DNA of 64,000 bases, taken from positions 4,278,001-4,342,000 of the forward strand of contig NZ_BHZC01000001.1 in NCBI RefSeq assembly GCF_003865135.1, in the 5' to 3' direction. The translations under genes and the position numbers were made by a program. Under the pieces are notes generated by a model, which saw only the letters and a list, made by a program, of their open reading frames with translations, had not been told where the DNA came from and searched no databases. The DNA comes from Streptomyces chrestomyceticus JCM 4735 (GTDB taxonomy: Bacteria; Actinomycetota; Actinomycetes; Streptomycetales; Streptomycetaceae). Shown piece after piece: positions 19,377 through 27,911 of this stretch. How positions within the stretch are numbered: position 1 is the stretch's first letter; every line of letters starts with the position of its first letter.

Positions 19377-20395
19377 GCTGACGTCAGCTCCTCTCCCGTA
19401 CCGCCGTTCCCGCCGGCCGGCCGGTCGTCCGCGGCCTGTCCGCTCTCCGCACCGGCCGGCCCGGTCGGCGGCTCGTCGGCGATCGCCTTCGCCACCTGCT
19501 CGGCGAAGCCCCGCACGGAGAGGATCGTCTCGTGGTCGGAGCCCTCGACGAAGCGGTGCCGGGACCGCTCCGAGAGGGTGGCCATCCTGGACTGGACGAC
19601 GCGGTGCGCGTCGTTGTCGCCCTGGTTGTTCTCCGCCGTGACCACGGTCAGCGGCAGGTCCAGGGAGGTGAGTTCCGGGTAGGTCATCGCGTCCCGGTAG
19701 TCCCGGTGGGCCATGGCCCAGGTCCGGGGTTCCGCCAGGAACGCCCGGGAGCTCCGGTTGACGTCCTGGCGGTAGGTCTCGAACTTGTTCAGGGCGGGCC
19801 GGAAGGCGGCCACCCCGGCCATCGCGTACGCCCGCTCCATGAGCATCGACTGCCGGGACCAGCGGTCGACCTCGGAACGCCGGGAGCTGCGCAGATGCGC
19901 CACATCGGTGGCGTCGACCATGACCACCGAGGTCACGCCCCGCGCCGCGCCGGGATGGCGCGACGCGTAGGCGGCGACCAGATATCCGCCGAGGGAATGC
20001 CCGGCCAGCACCAGCGGGAGTCCGCCGGTGAAGGTCTCGCGCAGTTCCTGGAGCAGCGCGAAGTGGTGTTCCAGGCCGTAACCGGCGGGCGACGAGCTGA
20101 GCCCGTATCCGGGACGGTTGAACTTCACGTACCCCAGGTCCGGGGGAAGGGCTTCGCAGACCCAGTCCCAGTATTCGTGGGGCGTCCCCAGGCCGTTGTC
20201 GAGCAGGACGACGCGCTCGGCCTGCGGAGGAATACGGACATCGACCTCTACGAGGCTGCCGTCGGGCCTTTCGTGCAACATGTAGCGACGCGCACGTTCT
20301 CGTCTGCCTTTGCACCGCATTACCGCGCCGGTCAGCAGACTCGCGCCGGCCAGTCCGGCCATACCTACGCCAAACTGGCGCTCCAAAGACGCCAC
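19373..20395 (-). CDS. Alpha/beta hydrolase of the linaridin-like cluster (CypH C-domain-like)
   Basis: 340 residues with an N-terminal hydrophobic segment (about residues 10-25), oxyanion-type LLDNGLGTPHEYWDWV, the nucleophile elbow LAGHSLGGYLVAA, a distal LPLTVVTAEN strand and GSDHETILS with the likely catalytic His. In cypemycin the C-terminal part of CypH is an alpha/beta hydrolase; here that domain is a separate protein, as reported for legonaridin-type clusters (from memory). GTG 20395 is preferred over an upstream ATG at 20443 because GGGGGAGGGAAT directly precedes it. It follows the HTH gene by 72 bp. Confidence 0.8.
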   Translation of the reverse strand: MASLERQFGVGMAGLAGASLLTGAVMRCKGRRERARRYMLHERPDGSLVEVDVRIPPQAERVVLLDNGLGTPHEYWDWVCEALPPDLGYVKFNRPGYGLSSSPAGYGLEHHFALLQELRETFTGGLPLVLAGHSLGGYLVAAYASRHPGAARGVTSVVMVDATDVAHLRSSRRSEVDRWSRQSMLMERAYAMAGVAAFRPALNKFETYRQDVNRSSRAFLAEPRTWAMAHRDYRDAMTYPELTSLDLPLTVVTAENNQGDNDAHRVVQSRMATLSERSRHRFVEGSDHETILSVRGFAEQVAKAIADEPPTGPAGAESGQAADDRPAGGNGGTGEELTSA

Positions 20396-20467
20396 ATTCC
20401 CTCCCCCGTGCTGCGAAGTGACTGATGCCCGGAAAGCTAGCACGCAGCACCGGGATAAATTAACGAG

Positions 20468-20815
20468 TTACTTGAATCTGGGGACCGGGTGCGCCTGTCT
20501 TCCGCGTACCGGGCCGCGGCCGGCGGCACTCCTGCCGTACTTGCGGAGTTCTATGTACAGCTCTCCTATCGTGGCTTTGAGCGTCGCGTTTTCTTGAGTC
20601 AGTTCGGCCACCCGGGAGGCATCCTCGGTGTCCCTGCCGCCTTCACCGGCAAGGCCGACCCGGGCTCCCTCAATAAACTGGCGGCGCCAATTTGATACGG
20701 ACTGCTCGGACACCCCGGCGTTGCGCGCGGCCTCCGCCGCGGTCAGTTCACCGGTGAGCACCCTGAGTACCAGAGCGAACTTCTGATCCGTCGGCAATAT
20801 CGGCGGACGTCCCAC
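20468..20815 (-). CDS. Transposase-OrfA-like helix-turn-helix protein inside the RiPP operon
   Basis: 115 residues. Residues ~1-60 match the IS3/IS911 OrfA-type HTH: LTAAEAARNAGVSEQSVSNWRRQFIEG, followed by a short coiled-coil stretch ELTQENATLKATIGELYIELRK and a basic tail. No OrfB/integrase (DDE) gene, inverted repeats or target duplication are visible, so this is not an IS element. It sits in line between the methyltransferase and the hydrolase with its own good ribosome-binding site (AGGGGG before GTG 20815). A domesticated DNA-binding regulator of the cluster is the likeliest reading; a dead IS remnant is the alternative. Confidence 0.7.
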   Translation of the reverse strand: MGRPPILPTDQKFALVLRVLTGELTAAEAARNAGVSEQSVSNWRRQFIEGARVGLAGEGGRDTEDASRVAELTQENATLKATIGELYIELRKYGRSAAGRGPVRGRQAHPVPRFK

Positions 20816-20861
20816 ATCGATCCCCCTTCTGTCCTGCGCGTCCCGTGGTCTGCTGCCGCCC

Positions 20862-21629
20862 TCAGGGCTTGACGTAGCTGCAGATGAACAGCGGGGCGCG
20901 GTCGCTGTAGGGGGTGCCGTCCCAGCGCGCCATGCGGGCCTCGGGCTCCAGTCCGGCCGCGCGGGCGTAGCCGTCGACCTCGTCCGGCGTGGTCAGCCGG
21001 GTGAGTTCGCTGCCCACCCGGGTGGTGCCGTCGGCCTGGTACAGGATGTGCGAGCAGTGCCACAGGTCGCCGGCGAGCAGCGTCGAGTGGGTCTGGACGC
21101 CCGTGCCCGGCTCGGGGTACGGGACGAAGTAGGTGGTGCGGGTCAGTCCCTCGTGCAGTGCCAGGACCGGGGGCTTGTTGTGCGTCTCGATCAGCAGCCG
21201 GCCGCCGGGCACCAGGAGGTCGGCCGCGCGCCGCACGGCCCGCTGCTGGTCCTCCGGTGTGGTCAGCACCGACAGGGTGGCGCAGACGCAGTACACCAGC
21301 CCGTACCGGGATTCCGATGTGTAGGTGCGGATGTCCCCGTGCACCGGGGTGACGGCGCCGCCGTCCTTCAGGTCCTTCAGTTTGACGCGCAGCGCGTCCA
21401 GCATTTCCGGCGAGGAGTCCACGCCGGTCACCCGGCCGATCCGCTGTGCGAGCGGGATGGCTATCCGTCCCGTACCGACGCCGAATTCGATGGTTCCCGC
21501 CTCCGGCGCGGGATGGCGGGCCAACAGCCCTTCCACCGCTTCGGCCGTGAGTCTGTCGTCCGGGAGCAGCCGGTCGTACCACCCCTCGAACTGCCGGCCG
21601 TAGCCGATGTCCGCAACCCCGTTATCCAC
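20862..21629 (-). CDS. Class I SAM-dependent methyltransferase (CypM-like) of the linaridin-like cluster
   Basis: 255 residues, about the size of CypM, which dimethylates the N-terminal amine of cypemycin. Motif I is IEFGVGTGRIAIPLA with the acidic VTGVDSS downstream, then GDIRTYTSESRYGLVYCV and LLVPGGRLLIETHNKP. N-terminal alpha-N-methylation of the mature peptide is the predicted role, based on cluster context. GTG 21629 follows AAGGGG at about 9 bases. A 438-bp gap precedes it, so the promoter for the methyltransferase-to-HTTM operon is probably there. Confidence 0.82.
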   Translation of the reverse strand: MDNGVADIGYGRQFEGWYDRLLPDDRLTAEAVEGLLARHPAPEAGTIEFGVGTGRIAIPLAQRIGRVTGVDSSPEMLDALRVKLKDLKDGGAVTPVHGDIRTYTSESRYGLVYCVCATLSVLTTPEDQQRAVRRAADLLVPGGRLLIETHNKPPVLALHEGLTRTTYFVPYPEPGTGVQTHSTLLAGDLWHCSHILYQADGTTRVGSELTRLTTPDEVDGYARAAGLEPEARMARWDGTPYSDRAPLFICSYVKP

Positions 21630-22067
21630 CCGTTTTCCCCTTCTCTATGTCCCCACTGTCATGCCGATGGGAGCGTCGTGACGCAAGGGGCGCCGGAACG
21701 GGACGCGACGGAAATACGCCGACCAGGCCGACTGCAGGGGAACCACAGTCAACTGCTCGGCAGTCGGACCAGCAGAGCCATACGTCCAGCGGTAACGTCT
21801 CAACGGCGCATGTGGGGGGACAGCGCTTCGTTCGTCACCGTATCAAACGGACATGCGCGCCGTTTAGGCGTGCATTAAGTCTTTCTTGCGGGCGGGTGTC
21901 TTCTGGGGCGAATGTCTCAAGGTGTGGACCGCATAAACGACGTGACGTGCCGCCGGGCGACTCTTCGCCGACACCGCATCGCTCTGGGCGCGGGAAATCC
22001 CGTTATACGGGCACAGAGGCGAAAGTGACCGACGAAAAAGGAGAAATCGACAGGGCGCCCGCAGCCG
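21630..22067. other. 438-bp intergenic region inside the RiPP cluster
   Basis: Separates the oxidoreductase stop from the methyltransferase start. The middle (about 21790-21930) is less GC-rich than its surroundings. I find no second precursor-like small ORF with a ribosome-binding site on either strand. It most likely holds the main operon promoter and regulator binding sites, none of which can be named. Confidence 0.5.
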
Positions 22068-23585
22068 TCAGCGGCCGGGTACGCCTCCGGCCGCCACCGG
22101 GCCCGGCGCCGGGCCCGGTGCGTCCCGGGGTGCCAGCCCGGGTACGTCACGCGTGCCGAAGCGGTGCCGGAGCGCGGAGAGCGCGGCCAGGTAGCCGGAC
22201 ATGCCGTGCACGCTGGGCCCCGGTGGGGTGGCCGAGGAGCACAGGAAGACGCCCGGCAGCGGTGTGCGGTACGGGTCGATGCGCGGGGCGGGCCGCGCGA
22301 TGCTCTGGTACAGCGTCATCGCGCCGGAGCCGATGTCGCCGCCGACGTAGTTGGGGTTGTAGTCCTCGTACGCGGCGGCGGGCACGGAGCGGTGCGCGAG
22401 GACCGTGTCCCGGAACCCGGGGGCGTAGCGCTCGATCTGCGCACAGATCCGGTCGAAGGGGTCGGTGGGATCGCCGTTCGGTACGTGCGCGTACGCCCAT
22501 ACCGGCCGCTTGCCGGGCAGCGCGCGTCCCGGGTCCGCCACCGCCGGGTCCACGACGAGGACGAACGGTTCCTCGGTACGTACCCCACGGGCGTTCTTCG
22601 TCTCCTGCCGGACCATCTCGGCATGGGTCCCGCCCAGGTGCACCGTTCCGGCGCGGCCCACGGCCGGTTCGGACCAGGGGATCGGCTCGGAGACCAGGAA
22701 GTCGACCTTGGCGGCGCCCGGCCCGTAGCGGAAGCGCTCCAGGGAGCGCGCGTAAGCGCGGGGCAGCCGGCCGCCCGCGAGCGCCAGGAAGCCCTTGGGG
22801 CTGGTGTCGAGCAGTACCGCTCGCGCGCCGCGCAGCTCCGCCAGGTCCCGTACAGGGTGCCCTGTATGGAAGACGCCGCCATATCCGACGATGTCCTCGG
22901 CCATCGCCTCCGCTATCCGGCCACTTCCGCCACGCGGCAGCGGCCATCCCGTCCCGTGCGCCAAGTGGCCGAGCAGCATGGCCACGGCCCCGGAAGCGAG
23001 ACTCGGCAGCTTGCCGACTGCGTGCGCGGCGACACCGGTGAGCAGGGCAGGCGCTTCCTCGCCCTGGAAGCGGGCCGCGCCCAGCGGACTGCCGTGCAGG
23101 GCCACCCGGCTCGCCAGCAGCAGGGCGGCCGCAGGGTCCCGCGGCAGGCTGCGCTGCCCGGAGAGCATCAGGTCGACGACCGCTTCACTGTGCTCCAGCA
23201 GCGGACCCAGCAGCCGCCGCCAGCGGGGACCGTCGGGGCCCAGGTGCTCGCAGGTGGCGTCCAGTGACCGGTGCGCCAGGGCGGCGCGGCCCCCGTCCAG
23301 CGGGTGGGCGTAGCTGACCTCCGGCTGCAGCAGCTCGACCCCGCGGCCCGCCAGGTCGAACGCGCGGAAGAACGGCGAAGCGGCGGCCATCGGGTGGACG
23401 GCGGAGCAGATGTCGTGCACGACATCGGTGTCGAAGAGGGAGGCGGTACGCAGCCCTCCCCCGATCGACCCGGCCGCCTCGTACAGCTCCACGCGCAGGC
23501 CCGCGCGGGCCAGGACCACCCCGGCCGCCAGACCGTTGGGCCCGGTGCCCACGATGGCGACGTCGGGTCCGCTCACAGAACTCAT
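22068..23585 (-). CDS. FAD-dependent oxidoreductase (phytoene desaturase-like) of the linaridin-like cluster
   Basis: 505 residues with an N-terminal Rossmann fold VAIVGTGPNGLAAGVVLARAGLRVELYEAAGSIGG and a C-terminal FAD-binding block GVFLCSSATPPGPSVHGMSGYLAA, the arrangement of phytoene dehydrogenase/NAD(P)/FAD oxidoreductases. Comparable oxidoreductases are present in legonaridin-type linaridin clusters (from memory), with unproven function. It overlaps the exporter gene stop by ATGA, so the two are co-translated. The low-complexity Pro/Gly/Ala tail (about residues 475-500) looks disordered. It could instead serve an unrelated pathway, but overlap with the exporter and cluster position argue otherwise. 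Confidence 0.82.
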   Translation of the reverse strand: MSSVSGPDVAIVGTGPNGLAAGVVLARAGLRVELYEAAGSIGGGLRTASLFDTDVVHDICSAVHPMAAASPFFRAFDLAGRGVELLQPEVSYAHPLDGGRAALAHRSLDATCEHLGPDGPRWRRLLGPLLEHSEAVVDLMLSGQRSLPRDPAAALLLASRVALHGSPLGAARFQGEEAPALLTGVAAHAVGKLPSLASGAVAMLLGHLAHGTGWPLPRGGSGRIAEAMAEDIVGYGGVFHTGHPVRDLAELRGARAVLLDTSPKGFLALAGGRLPRAYARSLERFRYGPGAAKVDFLVSEPIPWSEPAVGRAGTVHLGGTHAEMVRQETKNARGVRTEEPFVLVVDPAVADPGRALPGKRPVWAYAHVPNGDPTDPFDRICAQIERYAPGFRDTVLAHRSVPAAAYEDYNPNYVGGDIGSGAMTLYQSIARPAPRIDPYRTPLPGVFLCSSATPPGPSVHGMSGYLAALSALRHRFGTRDVPGLAPRDAPGPAPGPVAAGGVPGR

Positions 23586-25606
23586 CGCTGCTCCTCACTG
23601 CCGACGGGCCGCAGCCGCATCGTCTGCTCGCCGCTCCGGACAGGCTGGAGCCGCATCGTCTGCTCGCCCGGGCGGGCCGCCGGAGGCATGCCGGAACGGT
23701 TCGCCGGGGACCCGCCGCCCGTCATGAAGTGCTCGGCCCGCTCCGGACCGGCCGCCGCGCCGGCCAGGCCGGGCCCCGCGTGCAGTTGCGAACCCGCCAG
23801 CCTGCGGTAGAGCTCGTCGCGCTCCATCAGCTCCTGATGGGCGCCGGTGGCCCGGACGCTGCCCGCCTCCAGCACCACGATCTGCCCGGCGTCGATCACC
23901 GTGGATATCCGGTGGGCGATGGCGACGACCGCGCACTGCCGGGAGACCCGGCGCAGCACGTCGCGGAAGTCGCGTTCGGAGTCCGAGTCCAGATGGGAGG
24001 TGGCTTCGTCCAGCAGCATGACGGCGGGCTTCTGCAACAGTGTGCGGGCGATGCACAGCCGCTGGCGCTGACCGCCGGACAGTCCGCTGCCCTGGTCGCC
24101 GAGTTCGGTGTCCAGGCCCTGCGGAAGACCGGCGACCACGGTGGCGAGGCCGGCCATCTCCACCGCCTCCCGGATGTCGTCCTCCCCGGCGTGCGGATTG
24201 GCGTACGTCAGGTTCTCCCGCACGGTGCCGCGCATGGCCGCGCTGTCCTGCTGGACGTAGCCGACCAGGCCCCGGACCGTGTCGAGCGGCAGCGCGTCGA
24301 CCGGCTGGCCGCCGAGCAGGATGCGGCCGCCGTCCGTCGCGTAGAAGCGCTCGATCAACTGGAACAGGGTGGACTTGCCCGCGCCCGAGGGCCCGACCAC
24401 CGCCGTCAGCCCGCGCGCGGGCACGCTGAAGGAGACGCCGTGGAGGACCTGCGTCCGGTCGTCCTGCGGCCCGCGCCGGTAGGCGAAACGTACGTCGCGG
24501 AACTCGACCGCCGGCGGGTCCTCCCCCGGCCACGCGCCGGGCGCCGGGCGCCGCACCGCCGTGGCGGCCGCCGCGCCGCCACCCTCCTGGGGCAGCGCGA
24601 CCAGCTCGTCGACCCGCTGGATGGCGGCCCGGCCCTGCACGAACTGGCCCACCGCCATGAAGAACATCACCAGCGGCGACACCAACTGGAACAGGTACAT
24701 GATGAACGTGGTCAGGACGGCCATGTTCATCTCGCCGCGCGCCACCCACGTCATGCCGACGCCCACGACGACGGCGAGCGCGCCCTGCGTACCGACGTTC
24801 ATCGACGGGACCAGCAGGGCGTTGTAGGCGTTGACCCGGATACCCGAGCGCCGCGCCTTCCCGGCCAGAGCGCCGATACGGGCGGTCTCGCGCGACTCGG
24901 CGCGGGACGCCTTGACCGTGGGCAGCGCGGAGAGCACACGCTGCATGTCGCTGCCGAACGCGCCGGTGTCGTCGCGGTTCTGCAGCGCCGCCTTGCGCAG
25001 CTTGCGGGCGAGCGCCAGGGAGACGACGGCGGCGGCCCCGAGGCAGCTCATCGTGATGAGCATCAGCCACGGATCGATGACGAACATCAGGACGACACCG
25101 CCGACCACGGTGGCGCCGCTGGTGATCAGTTGCGCGAGGCTCTGCGAAAGGGCGATCTTCACCAGCGAGGTGTCGGTGACCGCGCGCGTGAGGACATCGC
25201 CCTGCGGACGTTTTCCGAATGCGGTGAGATCGGCCCGCAGCAGCCGTTCCGTCACCAGTTTCCGGACGCTGTGGACGATATTCTCGCCGGCCCGTCCGAT
25301 CACGTAGGACTGGAGCGAGGAGAAAAGCGCGCCCGCGCAGAAAAGGCCGACGAGCCGGGCGACGGGCAGGCCGAGCGGGTCGCCCGAACCCGCCGCCGCG
25401 ATCAGTTTTCCGATGGCCCAGGGCTGGGTGAGCGAGGCGGCCACGCCCAGCAGGCCGAGCAGCACACCCGCGATCAGCAGGGTGCTGTGCTGCTTGAACA
25501 CGGTCGCCACCGCGCCGGAGGCCGTCCCGGAGCCGCTTCCGGAGCCCGCTACGGAGCCGCTTCCGGCCCCGTCGGCCGGTCCCGCGTTCCCGGCACGTTT
25601 CGCCAT
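23582..25606 (-). CDS. ABC exporter (fused permease and ATPase) of the linaridin-like cluster
   Basis: 674-residue half-transporter that likely exports the modified peptide. The membrane domain spans roughly residues 40-330 (hydrophobic segments from STLLIAGVLLGLLGVAASL onward). The nucleotide-binding domain has Walker A VGPSGAGKSTLFQL, signature LSGGQRQRLCIARTL, Walker B VMLLDEATSHLDS and the H-loop AHR. No C39 peptidase domain is fused, so leader removal must be done by another protein. A 20-residue Gly/Ser/Ala linker precedes the first membrane helix. The ATG at 25606 follows GGGGGAG; upstream in-frame sequence is not family-like. The last ~30 residues contain two similar TMRL(Q/R)PVxSGEQ units. 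Confidence 0.85.
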   Translation of the reverse strand: MAKRAGNAGPADGAGSGSVAGSGSGSGTASGAVATVFKQHSTLLIAGVLLGLLGVAASLTQPWAIGKLIAAAGSGDPLGLPVARLVGLFCAGALFSSLQSYVIGRAGENIVHSVRKLVTERLLRADLTAFGKRPQGDVLTRAVTDTSLVKIALSQSLAQLITSGATVVGGVVLMFVIDPWLMLITMSCLGAAAVVSLALARKLRKAALQNRDDTGAFGSDMQRVLSALPTVKASRAESRETARIGALAGKARRSGIRVNAYNALLVPSMNVGTQGALAVVVGVGMTWVARGEMNMAVLTTFIMYLFQLVSPLVMFFMAVGQFVQGRAAIQRVDELVALPQEGGGAAAATAVRRPAPGAWPGEDPPAVEFRDVRFAYRRGPQDDRTQVLHGVSFSVPARGLTAVVGPSGAGKSTLFQLIERFYATDGGRILLGGQPVDALPLDTVRGLVGYVQQDSAAMRGTVRENLTYANPHAGEDDIREAVEMAGLATVVAGLPQGLDTELGDQGSGLSGGQRQRLCIARTLLQKPAVMLLDEATSHLDSDSERDFRDVLRRVSRQCAVVAIAHRISTVIDAGQIVVLEAGSVRATGAHQELMERDELYRRLAGSQLHAGPGLAGAAAGPERAEHFMTGGGSPANRSGMPPAARPGEQTMRLQPVRSGEQTMRLRPVGSEEQR

Positions 25607-25835
25607 GAGTGCTCCCCCGATCGGACGACGGACACGCCGCACGCGCGGCCGGGAGAACGTCCCTGCCTCGTGGGGGCCGGTCATCAGGAGGGCCGAAAGT
25701 AACACGGCGTCCCACCGTAAAGTTATGCGTTACTTTTCTGCCCGACGCATGCCTTCAGGGAGGGAAGCCGCCCTATGCGACCGGCCTCGATTAATTGCTT
25801 TATTGGCGGCCCGGCATTGGCGGCCCGGCGGGCCC

Positions 25836-25885
25836 TCAGAAGCCCCGCGTCCGCTTCGCGTCAGAAGCCCCGCGTCCGCTTCGCG
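25836..25885. repeat. Exact 25-bp tandem duplication at the stop of the ThrE-like gene
   Basis: Copies 25836-25860 and 25861-25885 are identical. The second contains the stop codon (25861-25863) and last codons of the exporter gene; the first lies just beyond it. Confidence 0.9.
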
Positions 25886-27648
25886 GCGCGCCGCTCGCCC
25901 GGCTCCTCCTGGGTGACGCCGGGCGCCTTCATGAAGAGGCGGGCCACCTCGCCGCCGAGGTTCACACCGACCGCGATGGCCAGGGCCAGGGAGGCGGCCT
26001 TGATGAGCGACGAGACGCCGGGGCCGATGTCGCCCTGGGCGAAGTTGAGCAGCCCGAAGTACGTGGCGCTACCGGGCAGCAGCGGCCCGATCGCGGCGGT
26101 CACGTACGGCAGCGCGGACGCGTACCGGTAGCGGCTGAGGAGCTGGCCGAAGAGGCCGACGAGGCCGGCCGCGATGGCCGTGGCGGGTACCGCGTTCATG
26201 CCGCTGACGTTGGCGAGCGCCCCGTACACGACCCACGCGACGCCACCGTTGAGCGTGGCGAGCAGCACGGTGTGACGTTCCTGCTGCAGCAGTACGCAGA
26301 ACGCCAGCGCCAGCATCATCGCGGCCGCGATCTGGACCGGCGGATCGTTGAACGACGCGAACCCGGCGGCCGGGTACAGGTACTCCGGGTTGAGCTGGAG
26401 CCCGATGTAGAGCGCGGCGAGCACCCCGATGACGATGCCGACGATGAGGTAGCCGACCTCCAGCAATCGGGCCGACGCGGTGATGTAGTACCCCGTCAGG
26501 CCGTCCTGCACGGCGGCCACCAGCGCCCGCCCCGGGATCAGCGCGAACAGCCCACCGGTGATCACCGCGGACGCCTGCACGGCGACGTGCGAGAAGCTGA
26601 GGGCGACGCCTATGGCGGCCGGCGGCATGGCGGCGACCACGAACTGGTAGAACTCCGGCAGCCCGCGGCTGGACGCCAGCCAGGCCAGCCGGTCGCCGAG
26701 CATCGAGCCGACCATGGCCGCGATGAAGACGATCGGCCCGCCGCCGACCAGCATGCTCGCCGCGCCGGACAGCAGCCCGGAGGCGACGGTGAGCGCCCAG
26801 CTCGGGAAGGGGTGCCGGTTGCGCCGGATCTCGGCCAGCCCGCGGTACGCCTCCTCCAGGGTGATGCCGTCCGAGGTGATGTCGTCCACCAGGCGGAAGA
26901 CCGCGGAGAGCCGGGTGTAGTCCACGCCGCGCCGGCGCACCGTGCGGCTGGCCGTCACCGGGTCGTCGACCAGCGACGGCTGGTAGGAGATCGACAGCAG
27001 CGTGAAGGTGACGGTGGGCTCGACGCGCTCCAGCCCGTACGCGTGGGCGACGCCGAACATCGCGGCTTCCACGTCCTCCGCGCCCTCACCGCCGGCCAGC
27101 AGGATCTCGCCGATCCGCAGGGTCAGGTCGAGGACGCGCGGCACCGCCGGACCGCTCTCCTCGGCGCGCTCCACCCGCTCGGGGACCGGCCGCTCGCCGA
27201 CCGGCATCCGCAGCATCGTGCGCATCCGGTCCTGCCACGGCGTCTGCTTGGTCAGACTGATGACGGGGATGCCGTGGGGCGGCGTGAAGGCGGGCCAGCC
27301 CGCCGGCGTCCGGTCGGGAAGCTGGTGCTGGCCGGTGGTGCTGTTGGTGCCGGCGGGCGGGGTGAAGGCGGAGCCTTCCGGCTCGGCCGGCGCCTCGGTC
27401 CTCAGGCCCTCGGGGAGGGCGAACTCGGAGGTGGGGTGCTCCTCCTCCGGGACCTGCGGGTACGGCACGCCGGGCGGCGGGGTGAAGGCACTGCGCGCCT
27501 CGTCCGACAGGGGCTTACGGTCCTCGGGCTGATCGCTGCCACCGTTCGTACCATTGCTGACGCCCTGTGCGCCTCTGACGCCGTTCACGCCGTTCTTCCC
27601 GTTCGTGCCGTTGGTTCCGCGCTGGCCCCGCTGTGCGTCCGACGCCAC
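25861..27648 (-). CDS. Threonine/serine exporter family protein (ThrE-like)
   Basis: 595 residues. The ThrE-type core (about residues 160-575) begins with a soluble RVLDLTLRIGEILLAGGEGAEDVEAAMFGVAHAYGL segment and continues with roughly ten hydrophobic segments in two blocks. The family exports Thr/Ser in Corynebacterium; the substrate here is inferred. The ~150-residue N-terminus is unusual: a run of Asn-Gly triplets (GTNGTNGKNGVNG) and three AFTPPxG motifs (near residues 55, 94 and 114). The start ATG is at 27648. It borders the linaridin-like cluster, and its gene continues the conserved chromosomal order after ppa. Confidence 0.85.
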   Translation of the reverse strand: MASDAQRGQRGTNGTNGKNGVNGVRGAQGVSNGTNGGSDQPEDRKPLSDEARSAFTPPPGVPYPQVPEEEHPTSEFALPEGLRTEAPAEPEGSAFTPPAGTNSTTGQHQLPDRTPAGWPAFTPPHGIPVISLTKQTPWQDRMRTMLRMPVGERPVPERVERAEESGPAVPRVLDLTLRIGEILLAGGEGAEDVEAAMFGVAHAYGLERVEPTVTFTLLSISYQPSLVDDPVTASRTVRRRGVDYTRLSAVFRLVDDITSDGITLEEAYRGLAEIRRNRHPFPSWALTVASGLLSGAASMLVGGGPIVFIAAMVGSMLGDRLAWLASSRGLPEFYQFVVAAMPPAAIGVALSFSHVAVQASAVITGGLFALIPGRALVAAVQDGLTGYYITASARLLEVGYLIVGIVIGVLAALYIGLQLNPEYLYPAAGFASFNDPPVQIAAAMMLALAFCVLLQQERHTVLLATLNGGVAWVVYGALANVSGMNAVPATAIAAGLVGLFGQLLSRYRYASALPYVTAAIGPLLPGSATYFGLLNFAQGDIGPGVSSLIKAASLALAIAVGVNLGGEVARLFMKAPGVTQEEPGERRAAKRTRGF

Positions 27649-27911
27649 GTCTCTTCGCTCCTCGTACGCCTCCTGCCGACCGTCAAGGACACGATGCCTG
27701 ATGGTCGGCAGGGGCGCGCGTGGCGGGGCCCTTACTGAGGTTCATATGAGCTGCGAGTGTCCCCTGCTTCCCAAGGGAAACCCGTGAATCCCGGCCCGGC
27801 GGCACCATAGGCGTCGCTCGGCGGTCACCGGTACCGCCGCACGCGGCTCACCGGCACCGCCGTGTACGCAGGGTCCCGTACGCCGGCCGCCGGCGGTACC
27901 GCCGATCGGGC

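Noticed and set aside
20468..20815. Insertion sequence of the IS3 family
   Set aside because: No OrfB integrase, terminal inverted repeats or target duplications flank the HTH gene.
22025..22150. Short plus-strand ORF starting GTG 22025 as a second RiPP precursor
   Set aside because: It runs opposite the oxidoreductase, has Arg/Pro/Gly composition and no leader motif.
17516..25606. Lanthipeptide, lasso peptide or thiopeptide cluster
   Set aside because: No LanB/C/M, lasso cyclase/B protein or YcaO; the core has no Cys; the gene set fits linaridins instead.
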